Assembly: GCF_003925875.1 (NCBI RefSeq) | Contig: NZ_AP019309.1 | Span: 2,480,001-2,544,000, forward strand | Direction: 5' to 3' | Origin: Intestinibaculum porci | GTDB taxonomy: Bacteria; Bacillota_I; Bacilli_A; Erysipelotrichales; Coprobacillaceae | DNA length: 64,000 bases | Shown here: positions 43,334 to 52,000 of the stretch, piece after piece | Layout: every line of letters begins with the position of its first letter | Position numbering within the stretch: position 1 is the stretch's first letter | Position numbers and translations under genes: made by a program | The notes under the pieces: model-generated | Seen by the model: only the letters and a program-made list of their open reading frames with translations | Told to the model about the DNA's origin: nothing | Databases searched by the model: none

Positions 43334-43654
43334 TCCTTTTGTGTATCCTTATTATACATACTTTTTCTTCAATTCAAAGAATATATCACTTCTTTTTGTT
43401 TATTTCCCATATTTTAATCTCACAAAAATAAGTAGTCTTATATACAGCCACAGTCGATTTATTCTGGTATCTGCCACCCTCTAATCCTTATGTTCAAAAT
43501 TACATATCAGATTGATGAGCCGCTTACCACAAATGTCCCTACTTTAGAACCCTCATGCTGATAAGAAAATCATTTCTTATTAAGAAAAAGGGGGCATATC
43601 CCTAATTAAAACGTTTACAATATAAGTCATACATGAAAGGAAGGAAGGTTTCTC
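43334..43654. promoter_or_regulatory. Divergent intergenic region with putative cre site
   Basis: The region separates the aroE-like gene (minus) and the MATE gene (plus). At 43607-43619 TAAAACGTTTACA, read on the minus strand as TGTAAACGTTTTA, matches the CcpA-operator pattern TGNAANCGNTNNCA closely. No gene is found. A -10-like TACAAT overlaps the site on the plus strand, so CcpA would repress the MATE gene if functional. Confidence 0.4.
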
Positions 43655-45013
43655 ATGGAAAAGAAATTCCAGTTAAAAAACACAACTATTGATATGATCC
43701 ATGGCCCGATCTTTAAAAGTATCGTCTTATTTGCCATTCCGATCCTCATCTCTAGTGTTTTCCAACAATTATATAATACTATGGACACTTTTATTGTCGG
43801 TCGTTTTCTCGGTGATACAGCCTTAGCCGCCATCGGCAGTGTCAATTCTGTTTTTGATCTCATTAACGGCTTTGCCTTAGGCATCGGCAATGGCTTAGCC
43901 ATTGTCACCGCCAGAGCCTTTGGCTCCGGTGATCAGGAAGAACTCAAGAAAAGTGTGGCAGGTTCCTTAGTTATTGGCCTTGCCTCTTCAATTCTTATTA
44001 CTATTCTCGCCTTCATTGGTATTAAACCATTGATGCATGCCATCAATGTCCCAAGTCACGTCTTCAATCAGGCTTATAGTTATATCATTTGGATCATACT
44101 CTTCTTAACAATTATGTTTGCGTATAACCTAGCAGCTGGCTTATTAAGAGCAATCGGCAATAGTGTCATGCCTTTATTGTTCTTAATCTTCTCATCACTC
44201 TTAAATGTTGGTTTAGACATTCTCTTTATTACCCAGTTCCATCTTGGCGTTGCCGGGGCTGCCATTGCGACTGTTATTGCCCAAGGGATTTCTGTTCTTC
44301 TTTGTATTATTTATATTATTAAGAAAACAGAAATCCTCATCCCTCAGAGAAAACACTTTGCCTATGATCCTGCTCTTTATAAAGAATTACTGGGCCAAGG
44401 CTACGCCATGGCCATGCAGTCAGCTATTGTAAACTCTGGTTCCGTTATTTTACAATCAGGCATCAACAACTTAGGAGCTGATATTATCGCTGGACATACC
44501 GCTGCTCGTAAGCTTTATATGTTCTGTAATATGCCATTTACTGCCATGGGGCAAGGGATTGCGACCTTTATTTCCCAAAATACCGGTGCCCAAAAGCCAA
44601 AACGTATCCGTAAAGCCATGCGTGATAGTTATCTCTATGATCTCATCGTAGCGATCTTTATGACTGTTTTCTTAGGCTTCTGTGCCCCAGCGATGGTCTC
44701 TTTTATCTCAAGCTCACATAATCCTACCATTGTAAATAACGGCTCTTTATATCTACGTATTGTGGCACCAAACTATGCTGTTTTAGGTGTCCTCATGCAA
44801 ACAAGATCCGCTTTGCAGGGGATTGGTCAAAAGATCTTACCACTGATTTCTAGTGTCATTGAATTCTTTGGTAAGATTCTCTTCGTGATTGCCTTTATTC
44901 CAAAATTCAAATACATGGCCGTCATCTTCTGTGAACCAACTATTTGGATTGTCATGACCATTTATTTACTGTTCGCCTTCTGGCGTACAGACTTCGTGAA
45001 AAGCGGTCGCTAA
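43655..45013 (+). CDS. MATE family multidrug exporter, copy 1
   Basis: 452 residues with about 12 transmembrane helices in two halves. The first half has the MATE-typical P-I-L-I-S-S-V-F-Q-Q-L-Y-N-T-M-D-T and G-N-G-L-A-I-V-T-A-R-A-F-G, and the second N-S-G-S-V-I-L-Q-S-G-I and I-S-Q-N-T-G-A. It belongs to the DinF/NorM branch exporting cationic drugs with Na+ or H+. AAGGAAGG lies 11 bases before ATG. The gene ends four bases beyond the convergent stop of the next gene. A second MATE gene of the same branch is at 57738. Confidence 0.92.
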   Translation: MEKKFQLKNTTIDMIHGPIFKSIVLFAIPILISSVFQQLYNTMDTFIVGRFLGDTALAAIGSVNSVFDLINGFALGIGNGLAIVTARAFGSGDQEELKKSVAGSLVIGLASSILITILAFIGIKPLMHAINVPSHVFNQAYSYIIWIILFLTIMFAYNLAAGLLRAIGNSVMPLLFLIFSSLLNVGLDILFITQFHLGVAGAAIATVIAQGISVLLCIIYIIKKTEILIPQRKHFAYDPALYKELLGQGYAMAMQSAIVNSGSVILQSGINNLGADIIAGHTAARKLYMFCNMPFTAMGQGIATFISQNTGAQKPKRIRKAMRDSYLYDLIVAIFMTVFLGFCAPAMVSFISSSHNPTIVNNGSLYLRIVAPNYAVLGVLMQTRSALQGIGQKILPLISSVIEFFGKILFVIAFIPKFKYMAVIFCEPTIWIVMTIYLLFAFWRTDFVKSGR

Positions 45014-45029
45014 GATCGCTTTTCTTTTT
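44998..45029. terminator. Shared terminator of convergent genes
   Basis: GAAAAGCG pairs with CGCTTTTC around an 11-base loop. TTTTTC follows on the plus strand and A-rich sequence precedes, so it may serve both the MATE gene and the gene at 45010. Confidence 0.65.
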
Positions 45030-45510
45030 CTTCATCAATGACCATATGCTGGAGAGTAATAAGCAGCGTAATAATCATATCCAAATGCGTGGAATCATAC
45101 ACTTCAATCCTATATTTATCATGCATGGATACCATCTTTTGTTTGATCGCTGCTAGCTTTCGGTTATGCCGATCTAATACCGTAAAGTTTAATTCAAAGA
45201 TGTTCCCGCGACATTGCCAGCCTAAATCCTTAATATCAATCACATCTCTATACACATGCAGTAACTCTTTACGCATCGTAAAAGATAAGCCATTTCTCAT
45301 CGTTATCTTATAAGCGCGATGAAATGATACAAGTTTTCTTCTGATCGTCGCTACCTTTTGACGATTGGCATTATAGATCGTTGTTTTATTCGTAAAAGTC
45401 AGTATTGCGCTTTTCGCATAATACCAGACATGTTTATCCTCATCACATAAACGAATACGATGATGTAAACTCAATAGTGATGTCTTACTATAAAGTGTGA
45501 AAGATGACAT
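45010..45510 (-). CDS. LURP-one-related / Tubby C-like protein
   Basis: 166 residues. Repeated beta strands carry S-A-I-L-T-F-T-N-K-T-T-I-Y-N-A-N-R-Q-K and V-A-T-I-R-R-K-L-V-S, then L-N-F-T-V-L-D-R-H-N-R-K-L-A. This is the pattern of the LOR family (Tubby C-terminal fold). The charged end D-E-E-K-E-K-R-S is short. The family is common in Firmicutes, and its biochemical role is not known. No signal peptide is seen, so it is cytosolic or membrane-peripheral. Its stop overlaps that of the MATE gene by four bases. The start at 45510 follows AGGAGG-like sequence. Confidence 0.75.
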   Translation of the reverse strand: MSSFTLYSKTSLLSLHHRIRLCDEDKHVWYYAKSAILTFTNKTTIYNANRQKVATIRRKLVSFHRAYKITMRNGLSFTMRKELLHVYRDVIDIKDLGWQCRGNIFELNFTVLDRHNRKLAAIKQKMVSMHDKYRIEVYDSTHLDMIITLLITLQHMVIDEEKEKRS

Positions 45511-45528
45511 AATACCTCCTGCAAATGA

Positions 45529-45556
45529 TAAAGCGTCACATTATGGTGACGCTTTA
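45529..45556 (-). terminator. Terminator of small secreted protein gene
   Basis: On the minus strand AAAGCGTCAC-CATAAT-GTGACGCTTT is a near-perfect 10-bp stem, followed by ATCATT. It lies 4 bases past the stop of the gene at 45560. Confidence 0.75.
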
Positions 45557-45559
45557 TCA

Positions 45560-45997
45560 TTAATAAATAACTTTCATTTTTGTAACACGATGATTAGAAA
45601 CGGTGATACCCATACCTTTACCGCTAAAACGTTTAAGATAAGAATAAGCTTTCTTCTTAGAAATACGCGAATTGTGGTAAAAATACTTTGTAGCTGACGT
45701 TAACTTAAAAATATAGTTGGCTTCTTTGTAGTACAGATCCTGAGCGTTGAATTTTGCTTCTGAAATTGCCACCATAGCACGGCCATTAATTGTTAAAGTA
45801 TTGCCACGTAAGCTGCGTCCTTTGATATACACATCCGGAATTTCGCCTGATCCATTCGCATATTCATAATAATTATGGGCTTCAAAATAGAAATAGCCTC
45901 TTGTCACATGAATAGTCTTGGCTGATACCGTTGTGAGTGATAATGATACTACCAGCAATAATGAAAAGATCATACATAAGATATTATGTTTCTTCAT
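45560..45997 (-). CDS. Small secreted protein, unknown
   Basis: The start is ATG 45997, six bases after GAGGTG; longer starts at 46003 and 46045 are less well placed. 145 residues with a signal peptide (hydrophobic core ending T-T-V-S-A-K). The mature part of ~115 residues is rich in Tyr and Lys, with G-Y-F-Y-F-E-A-H-N-Y-Y-E-Y and L-T-I-N-G-R-A. It ends V-T-K-M-K-V-I-Y. No cysteine pairs or known motifs were recognised. It belongs to the cluster of small secreted proteins in this region. Confidence 0.65.
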   Translation of the reverse strand: MKKHNILCMIFSLLLVVSLSLTTVSAKTIHVTRGYFYFEAHNYYEYANGSGEIPDVYIKGRSLRGNTLTINGRAMVAISEAKFNAQDLYYKEANYIFKLTSATKYFYHNSRISKKKAYSYLKRFSGKGMGITVSNHRVTKMKVIY

Positions 45998-46109
45998 AAA
46001 CATCACCTCTACTCTTAAGTATAACCCCTTCATTATAGCTTTCAATAAATTTCATACTTTCTCAAAAAAGTATGGTGGAATCAATAACTATTGGTTATTA
46101 TCATAAATT

Positions 46110-47051
46110 TTAATCATCTAATGTTTTATCATACTTACCAACAAGTGTGCCAAATTGTTCACAGGCATTTTTCTGCCAATGGAAGCCATCAGGCGTGGCA
46201 TATTTTCCTTTTAAGAAGCCTTTCTTGTCTTTTAAGAAAGCTGTGTAATCTAAATATTCACAATGATTCTTCTTCGCAAACTTCTCCATTTCCTTATTTA
46301 ATGCAGGTGTTAAACGCATATGTGGCGCTCTCTTCATTTCTGCTTTCGTCACTGGCGGGGTCGCACACCAAACCACATCCACGTTAGGATTCTGCTTACG
46401 CAGCTGATTTGTCAGATTCTTACGATCCGCTAAGATATCCTTAAATGGTCGATAGCAGACTTCATTTAATCCTAACAAGAAATAGACACGATAAGGATGA
46501 TAAGACTTCACGCGTTCAATCCCCGTCATTCCTTTTCCTTTACGCTGTGTTCTAAAGGTGCGTGAGTTAATCGATGTAATGCCAACCATCTTCACATTGG
46601 CTGTTGAATGCATTTTCGTAATCATCGTCGGCTGTAAATGTAAACAGCCAACAATCGAATCACCAGCAAAGGCAATGGTTCTTTTATAAGCTTTTGTCTT
46701 CATCGATTTCACAGCCGATGGCTGGGAATCTTCCTTAGAAGCTTTCTGCGTCTTACCAGCCGTCACATAAACCTTATAATTCGTATTCTTTTTAAGTTTT
46801 GTAATTAAGCCATACGTCTTTTCTGTTGTCCGCCCTAACTTATAATCACCTTTACCCGTTTGATAGTAGACATGATAATATTTTGCACTTTTAACGGCTT
46901 TCCAGCTCACTTTAATTGTCTGACCTGAAAAACGGATCAGTTTCACATCCTGCACAGCTGGCATTTCCGCCGCCTGAACATGATGCATATTTCCTAACGA
47001 TAAAGCCATTGTACTTACTAAGATCCACTTACCTAATTTTAAATTCATCAT
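46110..47051 (-). CDS. Secreted SGNH/GDSL hydrolase with FN3 domain
   Basis: About 313 residues. ATG 47051 has GAGGG five bases upstream; an ATG one codon later is equally possible. A signal peptide ends near V-Q-A-A-E. Residues ~45-125 form an FN3-like domain (I-K-V-S-W-K-A-V-K-S-A-K-Y-Y-H-V). The SGNH domain follows with F-A-G-D-S-I-V-G (catalytic serine), F-L-L-G-L-N-E-V (glycine/asparagine oxyanion), and T-P-D-G-F-H-W (Asp/His). It would cleave acyl or acetyl esters outside the cell, possibly the O-acyl groups of the surface polysaccharide. Confidence 0.8.
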   Translation of the reverse strand: MMNLKLGKWILVSTMALSLGNMHHVQAAEMPAVQDVKLIRFSGQTIKVSWKAVKSAKYYHVYYQTGKGDYKLGRTTEKTYGLITKLKKNTNYKVYVTAGKTQKASKEDSQPSAVKSMKTKAYKRTIAFAGDSIVGCLHLQPTMITKMHSTANVKMVGITSINSRTFRTQRKGKGMTGIERVKSYHPYRVYFLLGLNEVCYRPFKDILADRKNLTNQLRKQNPNVDVVWCATPPVTKAEMKRAPHMRLTPALNKEMEKFAKKNHCEYLDYTAFLKDKKGFLKGKYATPDGFHWQKNACEQFGTLVGKYDKTLDD

Positions 47052-47077
47052 ATATTCCCTCTTTCCCGATAGTCTCA

Positions 47078-47250
47078 TTATACTCCTATATCTTCACTCA
47101 TGAAACACTTCATTAAAGCAAACCACTCTTCATATTGAGGTGAAGCATCACCTAAATAACCACTTTCAATAAGTGTACTTATAGGAGCTTTCTCTTTCGT
47201 TTCATTAGTTAAGCAGGAAATATCAATAGCTTTTTTTCTCCATTATTATT
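47078..47250 (-). pseudogene. Gene remnant, C-terminal end
   Basis: The minus strand has an open stretch without start: S-T-L-I-E-S-G-Y-L-G-D-A-S and Y-E-E-W-F-A-L-M-K-C-F, ending at TAA 47078. Upstream in the same frame are two stops. The coding character is clear but the family is unknown. It lies between the SGNH hydrolase and the toxin-antitoxin-chaperone cassette, and may be a relic of an earlier cargo gene. Confidence 0.35.
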
Positions 47251-47333
47251 TATCAACAAACTTAAATGGTCTTATTTATTTCAAACTTCATAAACATTTG
47301 ACTAGCTTTAATTTTATCGAGAAATAAGAGGTA

Positions 47334-47361
47334 AAAGGGCACCGTGTTCGCGGTGACCTTT
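47334..47361 (-). terminator. Terminator of the TAC cassette
   Basis: On the minus strand AAAGGTCACCG-CGAAC-ACGGTGCCCTTT forms a long stem with one mismatch, followed by TTACC. It lies about 40 bases past the stop of the chaperone gene. Confidence 0.75.
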
Positions 47362-47401
47362 AATTTCAAAATAGAATATTTATTTAGGAATAATACTTTT
47401 C

Positions 47402-47818
47402 CTATTTGTCCTGATTATCAATGCTTTGTATCACCTCTGCAACATTAATCACAGGTAATACAATGTTTACTCCCGACGAATCATATCCACTTATAGTTTG
47501 TATTATATTTCTAATATACGGAAATAAAATTGTTGCTCCTGTATTTTTCAAATAATATTCAAGCTCATCACTGTCTAACTCATCTGCTTCATCAAATTTT
47601 GATTCGAGCAACACTTTCATTCCTACTTGAATATTCAAGTTACTATCATCTTTATCACTAACACATAAAACATTAAGGCCAAATTCATACAAACATTTAT
47701 CTAATTGATTAAAAGAATAACCAAGCCTAAAATTACTTTTTTGATCCTCTTTTTCTCTATTTAAATATTTATATTCAATATTTTCAACAAACATTTTCTT
47801 AAGCGTTATATCCAACAT
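47402..47818 (-). CDS. SecB-like chaperone of a toxin-antitoxin-chaperone system
   Basis: The start is ATG 47818, nine bases after GGAG; an ATG at 47833 lacks a site. 138 residues, as expected for SecB. The C-terminal part has A-T-I-L-F-P-Y-I-R-N-I-I-Q-T-I and N-I-V-L-P-V-I-N-V, the L-F-P-Y-x-R and P-P-x-N signatures of SecB. The N-terminal part has S-N-F-R-L-G-Y beta strands. Gram-positive bacteria lack the SecB export pathway, so a SecB homolog behind a toxin and an unstable-looking antitoxin indicates the chaperone of a TAC module. The gene overlaps the antitoxin end by 20 bases. Confidence 0.8.
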   Translation of the reverse strand: MLDITLKKMFVENIEYKYLNREKEDQKSNFRLGYSFNQLDKCLYEFGLNVLCVSDKDDSNLNIQVGMKVLLESKFDEADELDSDELEYYLKNTGATILFPYIRNIIQTISGYDSSGVNIVLPVINVAEVIQSIDNQDK

Positions 47819-48215
47819 TTGAGCTATCTCCATTATTATTTCTATCGTAGACAAAAGTTTGATGATCTTCATTTATGTTTTTGCTATCTTTTGGTTGGTT
47901 AAAAATAAAAATCATTTCACTGTATTTCTTTTCCTTATTATTTCTTTTGGAGTTAAAAACCATTTTATTTGATAATTGTTTTGATACCTTATCAATACAC
48001 TCGTATGCTTTACTCCATTTAATTTCGCTTTCTTTTTGATTAATAGGATCTTTTTCACCTGTTAAATATTCATTTAAAGAGACACCCTTTTTTTTCAATA
48101 AATCTTCAGCCATTTGACTTAAATTATCACCTGATTCAAAACCTAAAATTGACAAGAGCTTTTGGCTTTCCTCATCTAAACTATCAAATGTTACATCTTT
48201 TTTTAATTCAAACAT
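47799..48215 (-). CDS. Putative antitoxin of the TAC system
   Basis: The start is ATG 48215, nine bases after AAGGAG and one base after the toxin stop. 138 residues with no recognised family. Residues ~1-60 are acidic and helical (F-D-S-L-D-E-E-S-Q-K-L-L-S-I-L-G). The last ~30 residues are Asn/Asp rich with I-F-I-F-N-Q-P-K-D-S and then D-R-N-N-N-G-D. In known TAC modules the antitoxin C-terminus is a chaperone-addiction tail that makes it dependent on SecB. The low-complexity end here fits that, by inference. It lies between toxin and chaperone, in the T-A-C order. Confidence 0.65.
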   Translation of the reverse strand: MFELKKDVTFDSLDEESQKLLSILGFESGDNLSQMAEDLLKKKGVSLNEYLTGEKDPINQKESEIKWSKAYECIDKVSKQLSNKMVFNSKRNNKEKKYSEMIFIFNQPKDSKNINEDHQTFVYDRNNNGDSSNVGYNA

Positions 48216-48216
48216 T

Positions 48217-48792
48217 TTATTCATCTCCTTTCTCATAAACCACTTCAATTTCATTATATTGGATTATCGAATCATTTGTCACACATATTTGAGGAGTTAA
48301 TTTAATTGGAAATGAAATTTGATTTTTTGAACTCACCTGAAAGTCATTATAATACAAGTCATAATTATTAGCTTTATTTTGCATCAACTCACAGGCAAAT
48401 CCGATTGCCCTATTCTTCAGCATAATATCCAATTCTTCAAAATTATTACATTTCTCAATTATTTTTTCCATTAACGTAATTGCTGCTTTTCTATTAATTT
48501 CCTTTCTTAAATCAAAAACTCTATCTCTTTCAACCTTTAGCGGTACTAAAAGTACAGCATATTTATTCCCAAATTTTTGCTTGCCCCAAAGTTTTGCAAT
48601 ATCAATATCATCATCCCAAAAATATATGCCATTACCTAGCCAATGATATTTCACATTTTTATCCAAAATATAATCATTATTTATAATATCATTTGTGCTT
48701 TTTTCAAAATGATTAGTCTCAATTATTTTAGTTGCAATATTTTTTGATGTAGCATGATGACCGTAGTATATTTTATATTTGATTTTAGTCAC
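48217..48792 (-). CDS. ADP-ribosyltransferase-like toxin of the TAC system
   Basis: 191 residues. The start is GTG 48792 with GGGATG upstream, a moderate site. Landmarks are K-I-Y-Y-G-H-H-A-T-S at the N-terminus, H-F-E-K-S next, and Y-H-W-L-G-N-G-I-Y-F-W-D-D-D at residues ~50-63. This corresponds to the Y-H-G-T...W-L-G-x-G-I-Y-F-W segment of a group of ADP-ribosyltransferase-fold proteins. The final I-E-V-V-Y-E could supply the acidic residue. In E. coli the CmdT toxin of CmdTAC is an ADP-ribosyltransferase paired with a SecB-like chaperone. Fold assignment is by motif, not by calculation. Confidence 0.65.
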   Translation of the reverse strand: MTKIKYKIYYGHHATSKNIATKIIETNHFEKSTNDIINNDYILDKNVKYHWLGNGIYFWDDDIDIAKLWGKQKFGNKYAVLLVPLKVERDRVFDLRKEINRKAAITLMEKIIEKCNNFEELDIMLKNRAIGFACELMQNKANNYDLYYNDFQVSSKNQISFPIKLTPQICVTNDSIIQYNEIEVVYEKGDE

Positions 48793-48940
48793 GAATAATC
48801 ACATCCCAAAGAAAAACTTATGAAAACATTTGATTATAATTATCCATTTTCTTTTACACTTTTCATCTTTGATTGTTAACTTAGGCCAAAAATTTTGCGA
48901 ATATAAAACAGTGATAATTATCTAAACGTCTTCTATTTTT

Positions 48941-48969
48941 ATGATAATCAGGAAAGGGATAACTGTCAA
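48941..48969 (-). promoter_or_regulatory. Promoter of the TAC cassette
   Basis: On the minus strand TTGACA (48964-48969) and TATCAT (48941-48946) are 17 bases apart. The palindrome GATAATTATC at 48913-48922, just downstream, is a possible operator for autoregulation. The untranslated leader is about 140 bases. Confidence 0.7.
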
Positions 48970-49003
48970 CGTCAACTCAAAAACTGCAGTAAAATATTGA
49001 GCC

Positions 49004-49027
49004 AAAAAGCGCCACAATGTGACGCTT
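49004..49027 (-). terminator. Terminator of the hybrid kinase gene
   Basis: On the minus strand AAGCGTCACA pairs with TGTGGCGCTT (one mismatch), followed by TTTTGG. It begins at the stop codon and insulates the TAC promoter just downstream. Confidence 0.75.
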
Positions 49028-52000
49028 AAATTTGCTGATGATCAGTTCTTTCAATTTCCTTAGAAAGAATCGTATATAAAGCATTGGTATCAATAGGTTT
49101 TGGTAAATGCCCATTCATCCCTGCTTTTAAACATTTCTCTTCGGTCGCCGCAAAAGTATCTGCGGTTAATGCAACGATTGGAATCGAATCCGCATCCGCG
49201 GCTTTGGATTCACGAATTTCCTTCGTCGCTTCAAAGCCGTCTTTTACAGGCATCATAATATCCATTAAGATGGCATTATAGTAATAAGGTGCTTTCTCTT
49301 TATACATCTTAACCGCTTCTTCACCATTGGCTGCGACTTCTGAGTTAATGCCTTTGGCTTTTAATAAGTTGACAATGACTTCCGCATTGATCTGGCTATC
49401 TTCAACCACTAAGACCATCTTGCCTCGTAAGTTAGAGGCATAGACCCCTTCGTTGTTTTCTTCCGCCCGGGCAATCTGTTCGGGAGTGGCTTTTTCTAAG
49501 GTTAACTCAACCGTGAAGGTTGAACCTTCGCCACGCTTTGAATCACAGGTAATACTGCCGCCTAGTAAATCAACCAGGGAACGAACAATGAATAAACCTA
49601 AACCCGTACCTTCACGTAAGCCTTTGATTTCATTTTCCTGTTCGAATGGTAAGAACATGCGTTTCTGGAAGCTTGGATCAATCCCACAGCCATCATCGAT
49701 CACCTTATACGTATGATAGATCTTCTCATCATGATATTTTGCATACGCTTCAAAGCGGATATGGCCGCCAGCTGGGGTAAACTTAATGGCATTGGTTAAT
49801 AAGTTAATCAAAATCCGCGTTAAGTGTTCAGAATCCACCATCGCTACTTTGCCTTCACAGCCAAAGAACTTCGATTCATAGTTCAGATTGGCATTCTTAG
49901 CCTTCTGCATAATAATTGCATTGACATCATCAAAGACTTGATTTTCTGGTAAAGCACTGGCAATTGAGACCACCTTACCCGCATTGATCTTGCTGGTTTC
50001 TAAGACTTCATCAATTAAGTTTAATAAATACTTACTTGAGGTTGAAATCTTAATAAGGTTTTCCTTAATCTTAGGCGGAATATCCTTCTCTAATAAGGAT
50101 AACTGCGTCAAACCAGTAATCGCGGTCATTGGTGTACGCATATCATGGGACATATGAGAAAGGAACGCTTCCTTTTCCTGCGATGTCCGCATCGCCACTC
50201 GTAAAGCTTTGGCCATTTCATCAATTTGCTGCTGATCATTAACCTGTTTGGTTGTATCGACAAAGGTAATAACTAAGCCCTGTAATTCATCATCTTTTTC
50301 ATTGCTTTGATGATTCTTTGTTTTACGATAAGGGGCAATACGCACTAAGTACGTTTTCCCAGCGACACTCGCGCAGTGTAATTCCACTGGATTGTGGGTT
50401 TTCTGCACCTGTCTAGATAAAGCCATCAAATCAATCGTCGCAAAGTTATAAGCGATATAACGTAAAGTACGACCAACATCCTGCTCCGCGACATTGAATT
50501 CACTGCTGATATATTCCGTAAACTTACGGATATTTAAGTCATTATCAACCATCATAATCCCGACTAACGTCGTTGATAGGAAGTTCGCTAAGTCATCATT
50601 CAAACTGCCTAATTCCGATACTTTGGCCTGATATTCAGAGTTGACAGTATATAACTCTTCATTGACAGACTGCAGCTCTTCATTAGAAGACTGTAATTCT
50701 TCGTTAGCTGTTAATAATTCCTCATTGGCGGCCTGTAATTCCGCATTGACACTTTCTAATTCCGTGACCGTATTCTTTAAGTTATCCTGGGTTAAATGTA
50801 ATTCTTTCTCTAAGTCAGAAATACGTTCTGCACTAGCTGTATCGATATTAAAGTCTTTGACATCATCGGGCAATGGTCTGTTTTCACGAATAAAGGAAAC
50901 AGCAACCATCCCGGTTTTATCACCTAACTTATCAGCCACTGGGGTTGCAACCACGGTAATATATTCAGGTTTATTTGAAATCTTTACCGGCACTTTATCA
51001 TAAGAAACACGACTATCCGTTTCCCGGGCTTCTTTTAAAGTCTTGCTGACAGCGATCTTTAAGTCCGTTCTTACTAACGAGAAGATATCTAAAGTTACCT
51101 GACCAGCTGGAATCGTGATGAAATCCTGGCATGAGCCATAAGAATGCTGGAGGGTATTCTTTTCATCGACTAAGACTGTCGCAGGCATTAAGTTTTCTAA
51201 GATCTTCGTATCTAATTCACTTGATGTATAAGCACTATCAAAATCATCTTTCGTATGTACCGTTGGTGACGGATCCAGATAGTTTTCTACGCTCGATAAG
51301 GAATAGGTAATCCGTTCATGACTAGGGGCTTTGCCCTGGGCATTATGAATAAAGATCTTTTCATTCGGGCAGAAAGCCTGGAAGACATTATCAAAGCTTG
51401 AGACCGATTCACTTCTGCCTAAGAATAAGTAGCCCTTATCCTTTAAGGCCATATGGAAGATACTAAAGAGATTCTTCTGTAAGATCGTCTGGAAATAGAT
51501 CAGCATATTACGACAAGAGATGAGATCCAATTTACCAAATGGCGGATCTTGGAAGACATTATGCTGGGCAAAGATAATCATCCGGCGAATCTCATGGTTA
51601 ACCACGTATTTCGAGCCCTTACGCGTAAAGAAACGGGATAAACGAGCCACCGAAATATCTTCAATGATATTGTCTCCATAAACACCGCGAGATGCAAAGT
51701 TAATAGAATCCTGATCTAAATCGGTCGCAAAGATCTTAATATCACGCTTTTCCCCTAACTCTTCAAACACTTCCGCAAATAAAATGGCAATCGAGTAAGC
51801 TTCTTCACCAGTGGAACAGCCAGCGACCCAGACACGAATCAGTTCACTTGGTTTTGTATTTAAAACAATCTGTTTAATAACCCGATCTTTCAAGACATCA
51901 AAGTAATCCGGATCTCTGAAGAACCGCGTCACCCCAATTAAGACTTCTTTGGCTAATAAACGCGCTTCTTCTTCGTTATTGCTTAAGTAATTGACATAGT

